A program made the position numbers and the translations under genes. From positions 1 through 5,579 of the forward strand of contig JAHLWV010000161.1 of assembly GCA_019057735.1 (NCBI GenBank): a stretch of DNA of 5,579 nt, read 5' to 3'. The notes under the pieces were generated by a model. That model was not told the origin of the DNA. It searched no databases and saw nothing but the letters and a program-made list of their open reading frames with translations. The stretch comes from Promethearchaeota archaeon (GTDB taxonomy: Archaea > Asgardarchaeota > Lokiarchaeia > Sigynarchaeales > SOKP01). Of the stretch, positions 1 to 5,503 are shown piece after piece. The first letter of the stretch is position 1; each line of letters starts with the position of its first letter.

Positions 1-15
1 AATTTTATCTATTTT

Positions 16-31
16 CATTAATTTTTTAATG
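16..31. repeat. Perfect short inverted repeat just upstream of the first gene
   Basis: CATTAA (16-21) and TTAATG (26-31) are exact reverse complements around a TTTT loop, ending 8 bases before the ATG at 40. It could be an operator half-site pair, a weak hairpin masking the initiation region, or the 3' end of an upstream transcript. A six-base A/T-dominated palindrome can arise by chance in DNA of this composition, so only the structure itself is certain. Confidence 0.3.
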
Positions 32-39
32 CGATAAGT

Positions 40-1104
40 ATGAGCATTGATTCTAACGAAAACAAACCAAGTAGTTTCATAAGAACGATATTTGTGAAAA
101 TTATAACTGTCTTCTTTATTTTCATGAGTTACTTATACGCTTCAGAATCATTTGGTTCTGTTTCTTCACCTTATATAGGAACCGTCAGTTTTTCGATTGT
201 TTTTAGCGTATCTTTACTGATTCTTGCCTTCTTTTCAGTGTTATCAGGGCCACTTCCAGCGTTTTTTGCGGGATTCTTAGGGGAACTCGTCTATCAGATC
301 GCATTCTATCATACAATATACATCGATTGGTGTTTTATCGTAGCGATATATGGTTCTCTTGCTGGAATCTACAAATATAAACCATTGAAATATCAAAACA
401 TTAAAAAAATCTTTTATTCCATTGTAATTTTAGTTATCAATTCTATAATAGCTACTATTTTAGTAGTAACGACTACTATGTTATTTCATCCTAGTGCCCT
501 ACCATTAACAGAACTGTTTTTCAACTTTGGACTTAAATTTTTCTTCCAAACCCTTACATCAGTTATTATATCGGTCCCAATTCTATTAATCATCTTTGAC
601 AAGATTTTTGCATCGAAAGAACAACACCTTTATTACATGATGCTAACCCATCATCCCATTTCTGCTAGCGATCACACCTTTTATTTTCAATTTGGACGAA
701 CTAAAATCTATTTTTGCTCGAGATGCTCAGGAATGATCATTGGAATAATAATATCAGTCTTTTTCACTCATCTTTTTCAATTGATCGTGAACCCTCAATT
801 TAGCTCCGAATTAGCGTTTATTATTATTATTATATTCCCCATTCCAGGTTTAATTGATTGGGGAACCCAAAAATTGTTATTTAGGACAAGTACAACGGAA
901 TCTCGGTTGTTCACGGGTTTCATTATTGGTATCGCACTCCATTTTATCTCGTTCACAAGAGAATACTATTTCTTTACACTAATACTGATTACCGTGTATT
1001 TTTGTATCTTTTTTCTATTCTTTTATTTTGGCCAGAAAAAATTGTTAAAAGAATTGAATAAAGAACTCAATCCTGTAAGTCCAGAGGACTTTGAACTTGA
1101 ATAA
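40..1104 (+). CDS. Multi-pass membrane protein: ECF S-component-like N-terminal half fused to a DUF2085 domain
   Basis: The protein has 354 residues and about ten hydrophobic segments, roughly at residues 14-34, 47-70, 73-90, 95-112, 122-148, 160-188, 230-250, 257-271, 289-304 and 310-330. Residues 195-330 fit DUF2085. A THHP element at 203-206 sits where the family has its Cys-His motif. It is followed by FGR, then CSRCSG (Cys226, Cys229), then PGLIDWGTQ at 269-277, and finally SRLFTGFIIG. DUF2085 has no firmly assigned function. Its Cys pair and His/Asp residues suggest a metal or redox site near the membrane. Residues 40-190 resemble the six-helix S component of ECF vitamin transporters, including the GPLPAFFAGFLGE stretch at 70-82; this part is less certain. 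The C-terminus is a short charged tail. The first usable ATG was chosen. It has no clear Shine-Dalgarno. The gene ends in tandem TAA codons, 26 bp before the hydrolase. The substrate is not recognisable. Confidence 0.8.
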   Translation: MSIDSNENKPSSFIRTIFVKIITVFFIFMSYLYASESFGSVSSPYIGTVSFSIVFSVSLLILAFFSVLSGPLPAFFAGFLGELVYQIAFYHTIYIDWCFIVAIYGSLAGIYKYKPLKYQNIKKIFYSIVILVINSIIATILVVTTTMLFHPSALPLTELFFNFGLKFFFQTLTSVIISVPILLIIFDKIFASKEQHLYYMMLTHHPISASDHTFYFQFGRTKIYFCSRCSGMIIGIIISVFFTHLFQLIVNPQFSSELAFIIIIIFPIPGLIDWGTQKLLFRTSTTESRLFTGFIIGIALHFISFTREYYFFTLILITVYFCIFFLFFYFGQKKLLKELNKELNPVSPEDFELE

Positions 1105-1130
1105 TAAAGGATTACTCAGAAACATTTACG

Positions 1131-1631
1131 ATGAAAAATATTATTTTTATCCACGGTCTTGAAAGCTCAGGTAAGGGATTTAAAGGAACCTACCTGAAGA
1201 ATTTATTCCCAGATATTCTTACACCTAATTTTAAAAAATACAATGTGAATATTACGCTTGAAAATCTCCTTAAAAAGAGAATGGGACAATTAGATTTAAT
1301 TCTTAAGCAAAGAAAATTATGGACAATTATAGGATCAAGTTTCGGAGGATTAATGGCTACGCTTTATGCCCTGCGAAATTCTGAAAAAATTAAGCGTTTA
1401 ATACTATTGGCTCCCTTTTTAGCAACTCCCATGCTGCAAATAGATAATAAATCCCCATTAAACATCCCTACTATTATTTTTCATGGAAAACATGATGAAA
1501 TTGCGCAATACAAAGCATCTCGCCAGCAAGCTTACCAGATATTTACAGACCTGGAATTTAATACGACTGAAGATCACCACGACCTGAATAATACTATAAC
1601 GACTTTAAATTGGAGCAAAATTATTAGTTAG
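1131..1631 (+). CDS. Small single-domain alpha/beta hydrolase (YqiA/UPF0227-like serine esterase fold)
   Basis: This 166-residue soluble protein has the full catalytic set of an alpha/beta hydrolase. FIHGLESSGKG near the N-terminus (His8-Gly9) is the oxyanion-hole strand and turn. GSSFGG at 68-73 is the nucleophile elbow, with Ser70 as the likely nucleophile. FHGKHDE at 117-123 supplies the acid, Asp122. The DHHDL element at 148-152 supplies the histidine, His149 or His150. There is no room for a lid or cap between the strands, and the length is well below most family members, as in the YqiA/UPF0227-type group. These act on short esters, thioesters or similar bonds; the natural substrate cannot be read from sequence. 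The gene starts 26 bp after the DUF2085 fusion on the same strand and is probably co-transcribed. No Shine-Dalgarno lies at a useful distance from the ATG; the only purine run, AAAGG, is about 20 bases upstream. Confidence 0.85.
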   Translation: MKNIIFIHGLESSGKGFKGTYLKNLFPDILTPNFKKYNVNITLENLLKKRMGQLDLILKQRKLWTIIGSSFGGLMATLYALRNSEKIKRLILLAPFLATPMLQIDNKSPLNIPTIIFHGKHDEIAQYKASRQQAYQIFTDLEFNTTEDHHDLNNTITTLNWSKIIS

Positions 1632-1684
1632 GCTTTAGTCTGATTACGCAAATTTGGTGAAATTATTAAATTTTAATTCTTTGG

Positions 1685-1735
1685 GAAAAATTGGACTCCA
1701 TTTTTTTTATATTCTCGCCTCTCATTCTTTTATTT
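1685..1735 (+). terminator. Hairpin plus T-tract terminator after the hydrolase gene
   Basis: AAAAAT (1686-1691) pairs with ATTTTT (1700-1705). Above a one-base bulge, GG (1693-1694) pairs with CC (1698-1699) over an ACT loop. An unbroken run of eight T spans 1701-1708, and a second T-rich stretch lies at 1722-1735. Archaeal RNA polymerase terminates on T-tracts even with weak hairpins, so this is a reasonable end for the two-gene transcript that stops coding at 1631. The stem is A/T-rich and no folding energy was computed. Confidence 0.5.
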
Positions 1736-1794
1736 AACCATTCAAATTTAAAAAGAATTCACGCATAGTTTTGTAGTTGTAAGTAAATGATCGG

Positions 1795-1883
1795 TTTTAG
1801 TGGTAGTAGGGTAAATTTTAAAATCATTTTTAGCAATTCAATTCTCGTAGAATATTTTTTCTTCCAAAAATCTACCACAAAAA
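1795..1883. repeat. Long-range inverted repeat enclosing a small hairpin and T-tract
   Basis: GTGGTAG (1800-1806) and CTACCAC (1872-1878) are perfect reverse complements. Beyond a single A-A mismatch the pairing continues with TTTT (1795-1798) and AAAA (1880-1883). Inside the 65-base loop, ATTCT (1841-1845) and AGAAT (1849-1853) form a five-base-pair stem over CGT. One base later come six T (1855-1860). The layout suggests either a structured leader of the downstream membrane gene or the 3' end of a short RNA. The pairing is directly visible; its function is inferred. Confidence 0.4.
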
Positions 1884-1900
1884 ACTAGTAAACCAAAATT

Positions 1901-1930
1901 AAAAAAATTAAATAAAATAATTAATATATA
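1901..1930 (+). promoter_or_regulatory. Probable promoter region of the zinc-ribbon membrane gene
   Basis: A continuous A/T stretch with TTAAATAAAA-like and TTAATATATA-like elements sits directly before the gene. The right-most TATATA (about 1925-1930) is too close to the ATG at 1945 to serve an ordinary start about 25 bases downstream. A box within 1901-1916 is therefore more likely. The exact box cannot be fixed because the whole stretch is A/T. Confidence 0.3.
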
Positions 1931-1935
1931 AGTGT

Positions 1936-1939
1936 GAGG
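1936..1939 (+). promoter_or_regulatory. Ribosome binding site supporting the ATG at 1945
   Basis: GAGG lies five bases before the ATG. It is the only plus-strand gene in the window with a reasonably placed Shine-Dalgarno, and it supports this start over any later one. Confidence 0.5.
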
Positions 1940-1944
1940 CTTTA

Positions 1945-3495
1945 ATGTCGGAAAAACTGTATATTTGTCGTACTTGTTCTTATGTGTTTCCAAAAGAATT
2001 ATCTAAACTGATTGATGGTAGAACTCAGGTTTATTGCGAAATGTGCGGAACACCTTTTTCTTTATCTGGGGTGAACTTTAAGCAACCTCCAACAATACGA
2101 CAAAGAAAAGAAATTCGACCACATCCAAAATATGGGATGAGTGATAAGGATAAAACTAATTTAGAAAAAGCAATAGGATATTTGAACAAATTTGATTACA
2201 TTCCTATAATCCTTTACGCGTTTGCGATGTTAGTTTTGAGTTTTTTTTACTTTACTACTCCGGGGGGTATTTTTAATGTAATTAATTCTTACGTACTCGT
2301 TCTAGGTAGCATATTAGTATTAATTTACGACCTAAGTTACATATCGCCAAGAGTTCAGTCAAAAAACTACGATGATATTGCCCTAGATGCAATTTGTTAT
2401 GGAATATTAGGGTGCATTTTTTACGGGTCTGGTGCCATTTTATTAATTAAAGGAGTTTTGATTCTAACTCATTCGATTGCATATCATAAAGGAGGAGATC
2501 ATAAATTTTACAGCTACGGTCTCAAACTAAAAAACTCGATAAATTATTTTTCAGCGAAAGCGGGATTTGTTCTTATTTTACTAGTTTTAAGTAATCTGAT
2601 TATTGGTGGTTTTTTGTCATATCTTTTCAGTAATCTCTTTCTGATTATATTAAATCTATCTCTTATTATTATACCTTCTATCATTTTAATCATCGATTTA
2701 TCTTTAAAGGCAAAAACACATAAAAAAAATGAGTTTTCAGGAGCTTATGTGATCGGAATATTTATAATGGGGGCAATATCCACTGCATTTCTTAGTGTTG
2801 GCATATTCATCTTGATAAAATCGCTGATATTACTTCTTTTATTCATAGGAAAACCAATCGATGCTATTTTTCAACCAAAAAGCGAACCTTCTCAAAAAAT
2901 ACAGCCTATTAAAAAAAAAGATACTATGAAAAAAGAAGAGCTTCAAAAAATCGAAGATGAGATAATCCCCCAAGAACAGGAAACTGTAGAAGTAAAGCAA
3001 GAGAAAGAACCTATCAAAGAAATTCCAGAAGAAATCAAATCTACTGATGAAATTAAGAAAGAAGAAGTTGAGATTGATACACCAGATATTGAAAAAACAG
3101 AAGAAAAAAAAGAGGACCCTTCTGTATTACGACTTCACGAATCTCTATTACCGGTTAAAAATGAGAAGGATAAGAAAATTGTTAAAGAATATTTCTCCAA
3201 AATATTTAATATAATCTCTAAAGATTTGAGAAAGCAAATATTAAAGCTTGATATCCCAAAAAAGGAACGCAAAAATATTATTAAAGAATTAGCCTTTATT
3301 GCCGAGGAAGAACAATTAAAGTATCTTGAAGCGTTAAAAGGATTATATGAAGAAATTCCTCATAAATTAATAGAACGCATTCGCAAACTTCCAAATCTTA
3401 AGCCAAAATATTACGATAAATTGGTAGAAGAACTAAAATGTATGGATAGTGCCCAACAGTTCGAATTTGTACAGTTTTTAGAGAAAAATGCCTAA
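1945..3495 (+). CDS. Zinc-ribbon multi-TM membrane protein with charged linker and C-terminal helical repeat domain
   Basis: I do not recognise a named family for this 516-residue protein. Its visible architecture is as follows. A zinc ribbon at residues 8-38 has two knuckles, Cys8-x2-Cys11 and Cys31-x2-Cys34. A basic linker runs to about residue 80. Next come six or seven hydrophobic segments, near 85-104, 112-133, 147-178, 205-222, 228-252 and 267-303. A long Lys/Glu-rich low-complexity linker with scattered Pro covers about 312-395. Last is a soluble helical domain at 400-516. The final part contains two similar units, about 424-465 and 471-513. Both show an I-x3-L-x3-I-x-KL pattern, then an EL element, then a QL/QF element before a closing L. 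The zinc ribbon could bind nucleic acid or protein, or be structural. The gene is followed after 25 bp by a DNA-binding protein gene and probably forms an operon with it. A role as membrane sensor or scaffold is inferred only. Confidence 0.75.
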   Translation: MSEKLYICRTCSYVFPKELSKLIDGRTQVYCEMCGTPFSLSGVNFKQPPTIRQRKEIRPHPKYGMSDKDKTNLEKAIGYLNKFDYIPIILYAFAMLVLSFFYFTTPGGIFNVINSYVLVLGSILVLIYDLSYISPRVQSKNYDDIALDAICYGILGCIFYGSGAILLIKGVLILTHSIAYHKGGDHKFYSYGLKLKNSINYFSAKAGFVLILLVLSNLIIGGFLSYLFSNLFLIILNLSLIIIPSIILIIDLSLKAKTHKKNEFSGAYVIGIFIMGAISTAFLSVGIFILIKSLILLLLFIGKPIDAIFQPKSEPSQKIQPIKKKDTMKKEELQKIEDEIIPQEQETVEVKQEKEPIKEIPEEIKSTDEIKKEEVEIDTPDIEKTEEKKEDPSVLRLHESLLPVKNEKDKKIVKEYFSKIFNIISKDLRKQILKLDIPKKERKNIIKELAFIAEEEQLKYLEALKGLYEEIPHKLIERIRKLPNLKPKYYDKLVEELKCMDSAQQFEFVQFLEKNA

Positions 3496-3520
3496 AACTT
3501 ATATAAAAAGTCATTGAGTA

Positions 3521-4426
3521 ATGTCGCTAGAGAAAAGAAAAGAACTTAAAGAAAAACCTGGGAAAAAAGAACTAGAGGGAAGTTCATTTAGGCGCGTAGA
3601 TTTTACTCCTCTACAAGACGTTAAAGCAGTGAAAAAAAAGGAATTACAAATCGAACCGGAACCATTAATCGAAGAGCTTACTGAGATTGAAGTTGATGTC
3701 TTGGATATCGCAAAAGATATATTAAAATTAAAAAGGTATGATGCAGATTTCGAGATAGAAATTTCTTCAGAAGCTGAATTACAGAAATTTCCTATTATTG
3801 AGAAATTATATGCAAAAAGTATTGCGAAACTAGCGTACAAGAAAGGTTATAGTAAAGAAGAAATATTTTTAGCAATAAGGAGCTTAGAAGATAAGAGTTG
3901 GATCGTAACAAAAGAAAGAAGAACAAAGTTAGAAATTCTAAATAACGAAAAACTAGCAAAAATATTGGAATTCATAAAAGAGAATCCTGGAATTCATGCT
4001 AGAAATGAAAAAGTCGAAAAAGAATTAGGAATAACGAGAACTCCTTTTTTAAAACATATTATGACTTTAGAGCGTTTTAAATTAATACGTTCGAAAAAAA
4101 TTGGAAAGTCTTTACATTATTTTTTAGCTGATATACCAGAAGATTATGACAAATTTAAAGTGGTTTTTACGAATCCTTTAATCCCAAAAATCATTGAAGA
4201 AATTTTTAAGGAAGAAGGAATTGCAATCTCTAAGATCGGAGAAGAACTTGATGTATATTCTGGAACTGTCCAATATCATTTAAAAAAATTAAAAGCATTA
4301 GATTTAGTGAAATCTGTTAAAACACAAAAAAATCTAAAAATACAAGTGATAAATATTGAACTGTTAAAAAAGTTCAACGAATTTTTTGACGAACCTGATT
4401 TCTCTAAATTACTAAAGGGTTTATGA
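3521..4426 (+). CDS. Multi-winged-helix DNA-binding transcriptional regulator
   Basis: This 301-residue soluble protein has at least two winged-helix domains. One is at about 143-203. Its recognition helix is around the ITRTPFLKHIMTLERFKLI stretch, and the wing is around KKIGKSLHYFL. The other is at about 219-280, where ISKIGEELDVYSGTVQYHLK gives an ArsR/MarR-like helix-turn-helix and the SVKTQKNLKIQVIN stretch forms the wing. Residues 95-140 (YSKEEIFLAIRSLEDKSWIV, then a basic stretch) look like a third, less certain unit. The first 55 residues are charged, low in complexity and probably disordered. No ligand-binding or receiver domain is evident. The domains suggest site-specific DNA binding, possibly with two DNA contacts per chain; targets are unknown. 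The ATG at 3521 is used because no other Met occurs early in the frame, although its Shine-Dalgarno is poor. The gene lies 25 bp after the zinc-ribbon membrane gene and converges with the phosphorylase gene. Confidence 0.8.
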   Translation: MSLEKRKELKEKPGKKELEGSSFRRVDFTPLQDVKAVKKKELQIEPEPLIEELTEIEVDVLDIAKDILKLKRYDADFEIEISSEAELQKFPIIEKLYAKSIAKLAYKKGYSKEEIFLAIRSLEDKSWIVTKERRTKLEILNNEKLAKILEFIKENPGIHARNEKVEKELGITRTPFLKHIMTLERFKLIRSKKIGKSLHYFLADIPEDYDKFKVVFTNPLIPKIIEEIFKEEGIAISKIGEELDVYSGTVQYHLKKLKALDLVKSVKTQKNLKIQVINIELLKKFNEFFDEPDFSKLLKGL

Positions 4427-4442
4427 AAATCTCCTGTTTTCA
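4424..4442. terminator. Stem-loop containing both stop codons of convergent genes
   Basis: TGAAAA (4424-4429) and TTTTCA (4437-4442) are perfect reverse complements around a seven-base loop. The left arm begins with the TGA stop of the regulator gene. The right arm ends with the complement of the TGA stop of the phosphorylase gene. Each strand thus reads a six-base-pair stem with a T-run in its 3' arm. It may act as a minimal two-way terminator. It is short and could be coincidental. Confidence 0.3.
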
Positions 4443-5324
4443 CAGAGAATGCTGTATTTTTGGGAGAACTTTTATTAGAATTTTAATAGCGTTATCTATT
4501 CCAGTTTCCATATCGGGATGAATTTCGTTTGATTTAAGGAGATCGTACTTCGCATCTCCAGGTAAATCAGAAACGGAAAGTATGGATGCAACCTTTAAAT
4601 TGTAAAGTTGCCCTAATAGAAATAAAATCGAGGATTCCATGTCGATTGCCTTGATATCGATTGAATTTAGGGACCGGACAAATTCATATGTTTCACAAAA
4701 TAACGCATCTGTAGTCCAAAGGTGTGAATGTCTTACTTTAGTAGGGTTAAGAGAACGAGCTTCCCTAATAAGAAGTTCTTTTAAAATTTCGTTAGGTTTA
4801 GATATAAAAATTGTTTGTGGACTAGCGATGAGATTTTGGGTTGTTGAAAGTGGGTTGGTTATTGAATCTAATTGGTTCAATAGAGTTAGATTAGCTCTTA
4901 AGTACTCAGAACTAGTTCCATCACCACAATAAGCTGATTTTGGGATTACGATATCACCAATATTTATCGTGGTATTCTCTCCATTAATTCCACCGCAAAA
5001 ATCTACCCTTACAACTATTTTTGCTTTGGATCGTTTCAAGCATTCTAATGTAAATGCAGCGTTGGGACATCCTACTTGAGATCGGATAATACTTACTTTT
5101 ATTCCATTCAAAATACCGTTATAAACTCTACCATGAACGGTTTTATTTTGAAGTCGATTAACTAACTTTTTCATAACAATCTTAACAGCGGGCATTAACA
5201 CGATTTCGTTAATGTTCGAAGAACTCGTCTCCAAGATCATTCTTACAATTTTATCATCCACGCTTATAAATTTCAATCCCAAATTTAGCATCTGACTTTT
5301 AAGCTTATTTAACAAGATTAGCAC
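4440..5324 (-). CDS. Nucleoside phosphorylase (NP-I / PNP-UDP family)
   Basis: The protein has up to 294 residues with the NP-I fold motifs in order. SIIRSQVGCPNAA (78-90) fits the phosphate-binding stretch. VRVDFCGGINGE (105-116) is the core strand and glycine turn, followed by GDIVIPKSA (123-131) and DGTSSEY (135-141). HLWTTDALFCET (201-212) follows. AIDMESS (226-232) contains the Met-Glu pair that contacts ribose, and VSDLPGD (251-257) ends the series. Family members cleave nucleosides with phosphate, giving a base and ribose-1-phosphate in cytosolic salvage. Asp253 in the SD motif is the position that favours purine bases in bacterial PNP. The uridine-phosphorylase NRTQ-type motif is not seen there, so a purine substrate is somewhat more likely, but this is not settled. 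The start could be GTG at 5324, TTG at 5315 or ATG at 5291. AAGGTG lies six bases before the TTG. The gene converges with the regulator gene across 13 bp. Confidence 0.88.
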   Translation of the reverse strand: MLILLNKLKSQMLNLGLKFISVDDKIVRMILETSSSNINEIVLMPAVKIVMKKLVNRLQNKTVHGRVYNGILNGIKVSIIRSQVGCPNAAFTLECLKRSKAKIVVRVDFCGGINGENTTINIGDIVIPKSAYCGDGTSSEYLRANLTLLNQLDSITNPLSTTQNLIASPQTIFISKPNEILKELLIREARSLNPTKVRHSHLWTTDALFCETYEFVRSLNSIDIKAIDMESSILFLLGQLYNLKVASILSVSDLPGDAKYDLLKSNEIHPDMETGIDNAIKILIKVLPKIQHSL

Positions 5325-5327
5325 CTT
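5322..5327 (-). promoter_or_regulatory. Shine-Dalgarno that argues for a TTG start of the phosphorylase
   Basis: On the minus strand this reads AAGGTG, a good match to the anti-Shine-Dalgarno end of 16S rRNA. It is six bases before a TTG codon at 5315-5313. The GTG at 5324-5322, which would make the longest frame, lies inside this site. The TTG start would shorten the protein by three residues without touching any motif. Confidence 0.45.
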
Positions 5328-5380
5328 TTAATTTTATTTAATATTTTTTTCTCCGTTAGATACTCTTCAGAAATCCTAAT

Positions 5381-5392
5381 TATATTTTATAA
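5381..5392 (-). promoter_or_regulatory. TATA-like box for the phosphorylase gene
   Basis: The minus strand reads TTATAAAATATA, close to the archaeal TATA consensus. A start about 25 bases downstream would fall near 5360 and give a leader of roughly 35-45 bases, which suits a gene with a Shine-Dalgarno. The surrounding A/T richness limits confidence. Confidence 0.4.
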
Positions 5393-5456
5393 GTTGGTTC
5401 CTAATTACTAAAGTACTTATATTTCTAAATAATAATTTTTAATATCTAAATTAACC

Positions 5457-5468
5457 TATAATTATAAT
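5457..5468 (+). promoter_or_regulatory. TATA-like box for the right-edge gene
   Basis: TATAATTATAAT lies about 36-47 bases before the ATG at 5504. A start about 25-30 bases downstream would fall near 5485-5490, giving a very short leader. The 179-bp divergent region (5325-5503) thus has room for two back-to-back promoters. The A/T background makes similar strings common. Confidence 0.35.
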
Positions 5469-5503
5469 CTATTAGGCTTTGAATAAAAATATGGTATTGG
5501 AGA

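Larger units (their letters stand above)
1632..1944. other. 313-bp non-coding gap with terminators, long-range inverted repeat and promoter region
   Basis: No convincing gene is present on either strand. The left part holds the probable terminator of the upstream gene pair. The middle (about 1740-1850) is less A/T-biased than its flanks and contains GTGGTAG, which returns as its reverse complement at 1872-1878. The right part is A-rich and leads into the start of the zinc-ribbon membrane gene, so it probably contains that gene's promoter. I see no tRNA-like cloverleaf and no clear pair of C/D boxes. Confidence 0.6.

Noticed and set aside
2..37. Possible hydrophobic C-terminal tail of an upstream gene ending in TAA two bases before the ATG at 40
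   Set aside because: The frame is open for only eleven codons before the stop, in A/T-rich DNA. That is too short to tell from chance, although it would fit an operon.
1632..1944. tRNA, C/D-box RNA or small gene in the long gap
   Set aside because: There is no acceptor or T-arm pattern. TGATC near 1788 resembles part of a C box but has no matching D box at a sensible distance. No short frame has both a ribosome site and a plausible product.
2875..3130. Lys/Glu-rich stretch considered as a DNA repeat array
   Set aside because: The bases are not periodic. It reads as a low-complexity charged linker within one continuous frame.
3511..3840. Open frame of 109 codons on the minus strand
   Set aside because: It lies opposite the winged-helix regulator gene. 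Its Ser/Phe-rich product is the mirror of Lys/Glu codons, and it shows no motif.
4639..4932. Open frame of 97 codons on the plus strand
   Set aside because: It lies opposite the phosphorylase gene, whose family motifs cover the same bases. The product has no recognisable feature.
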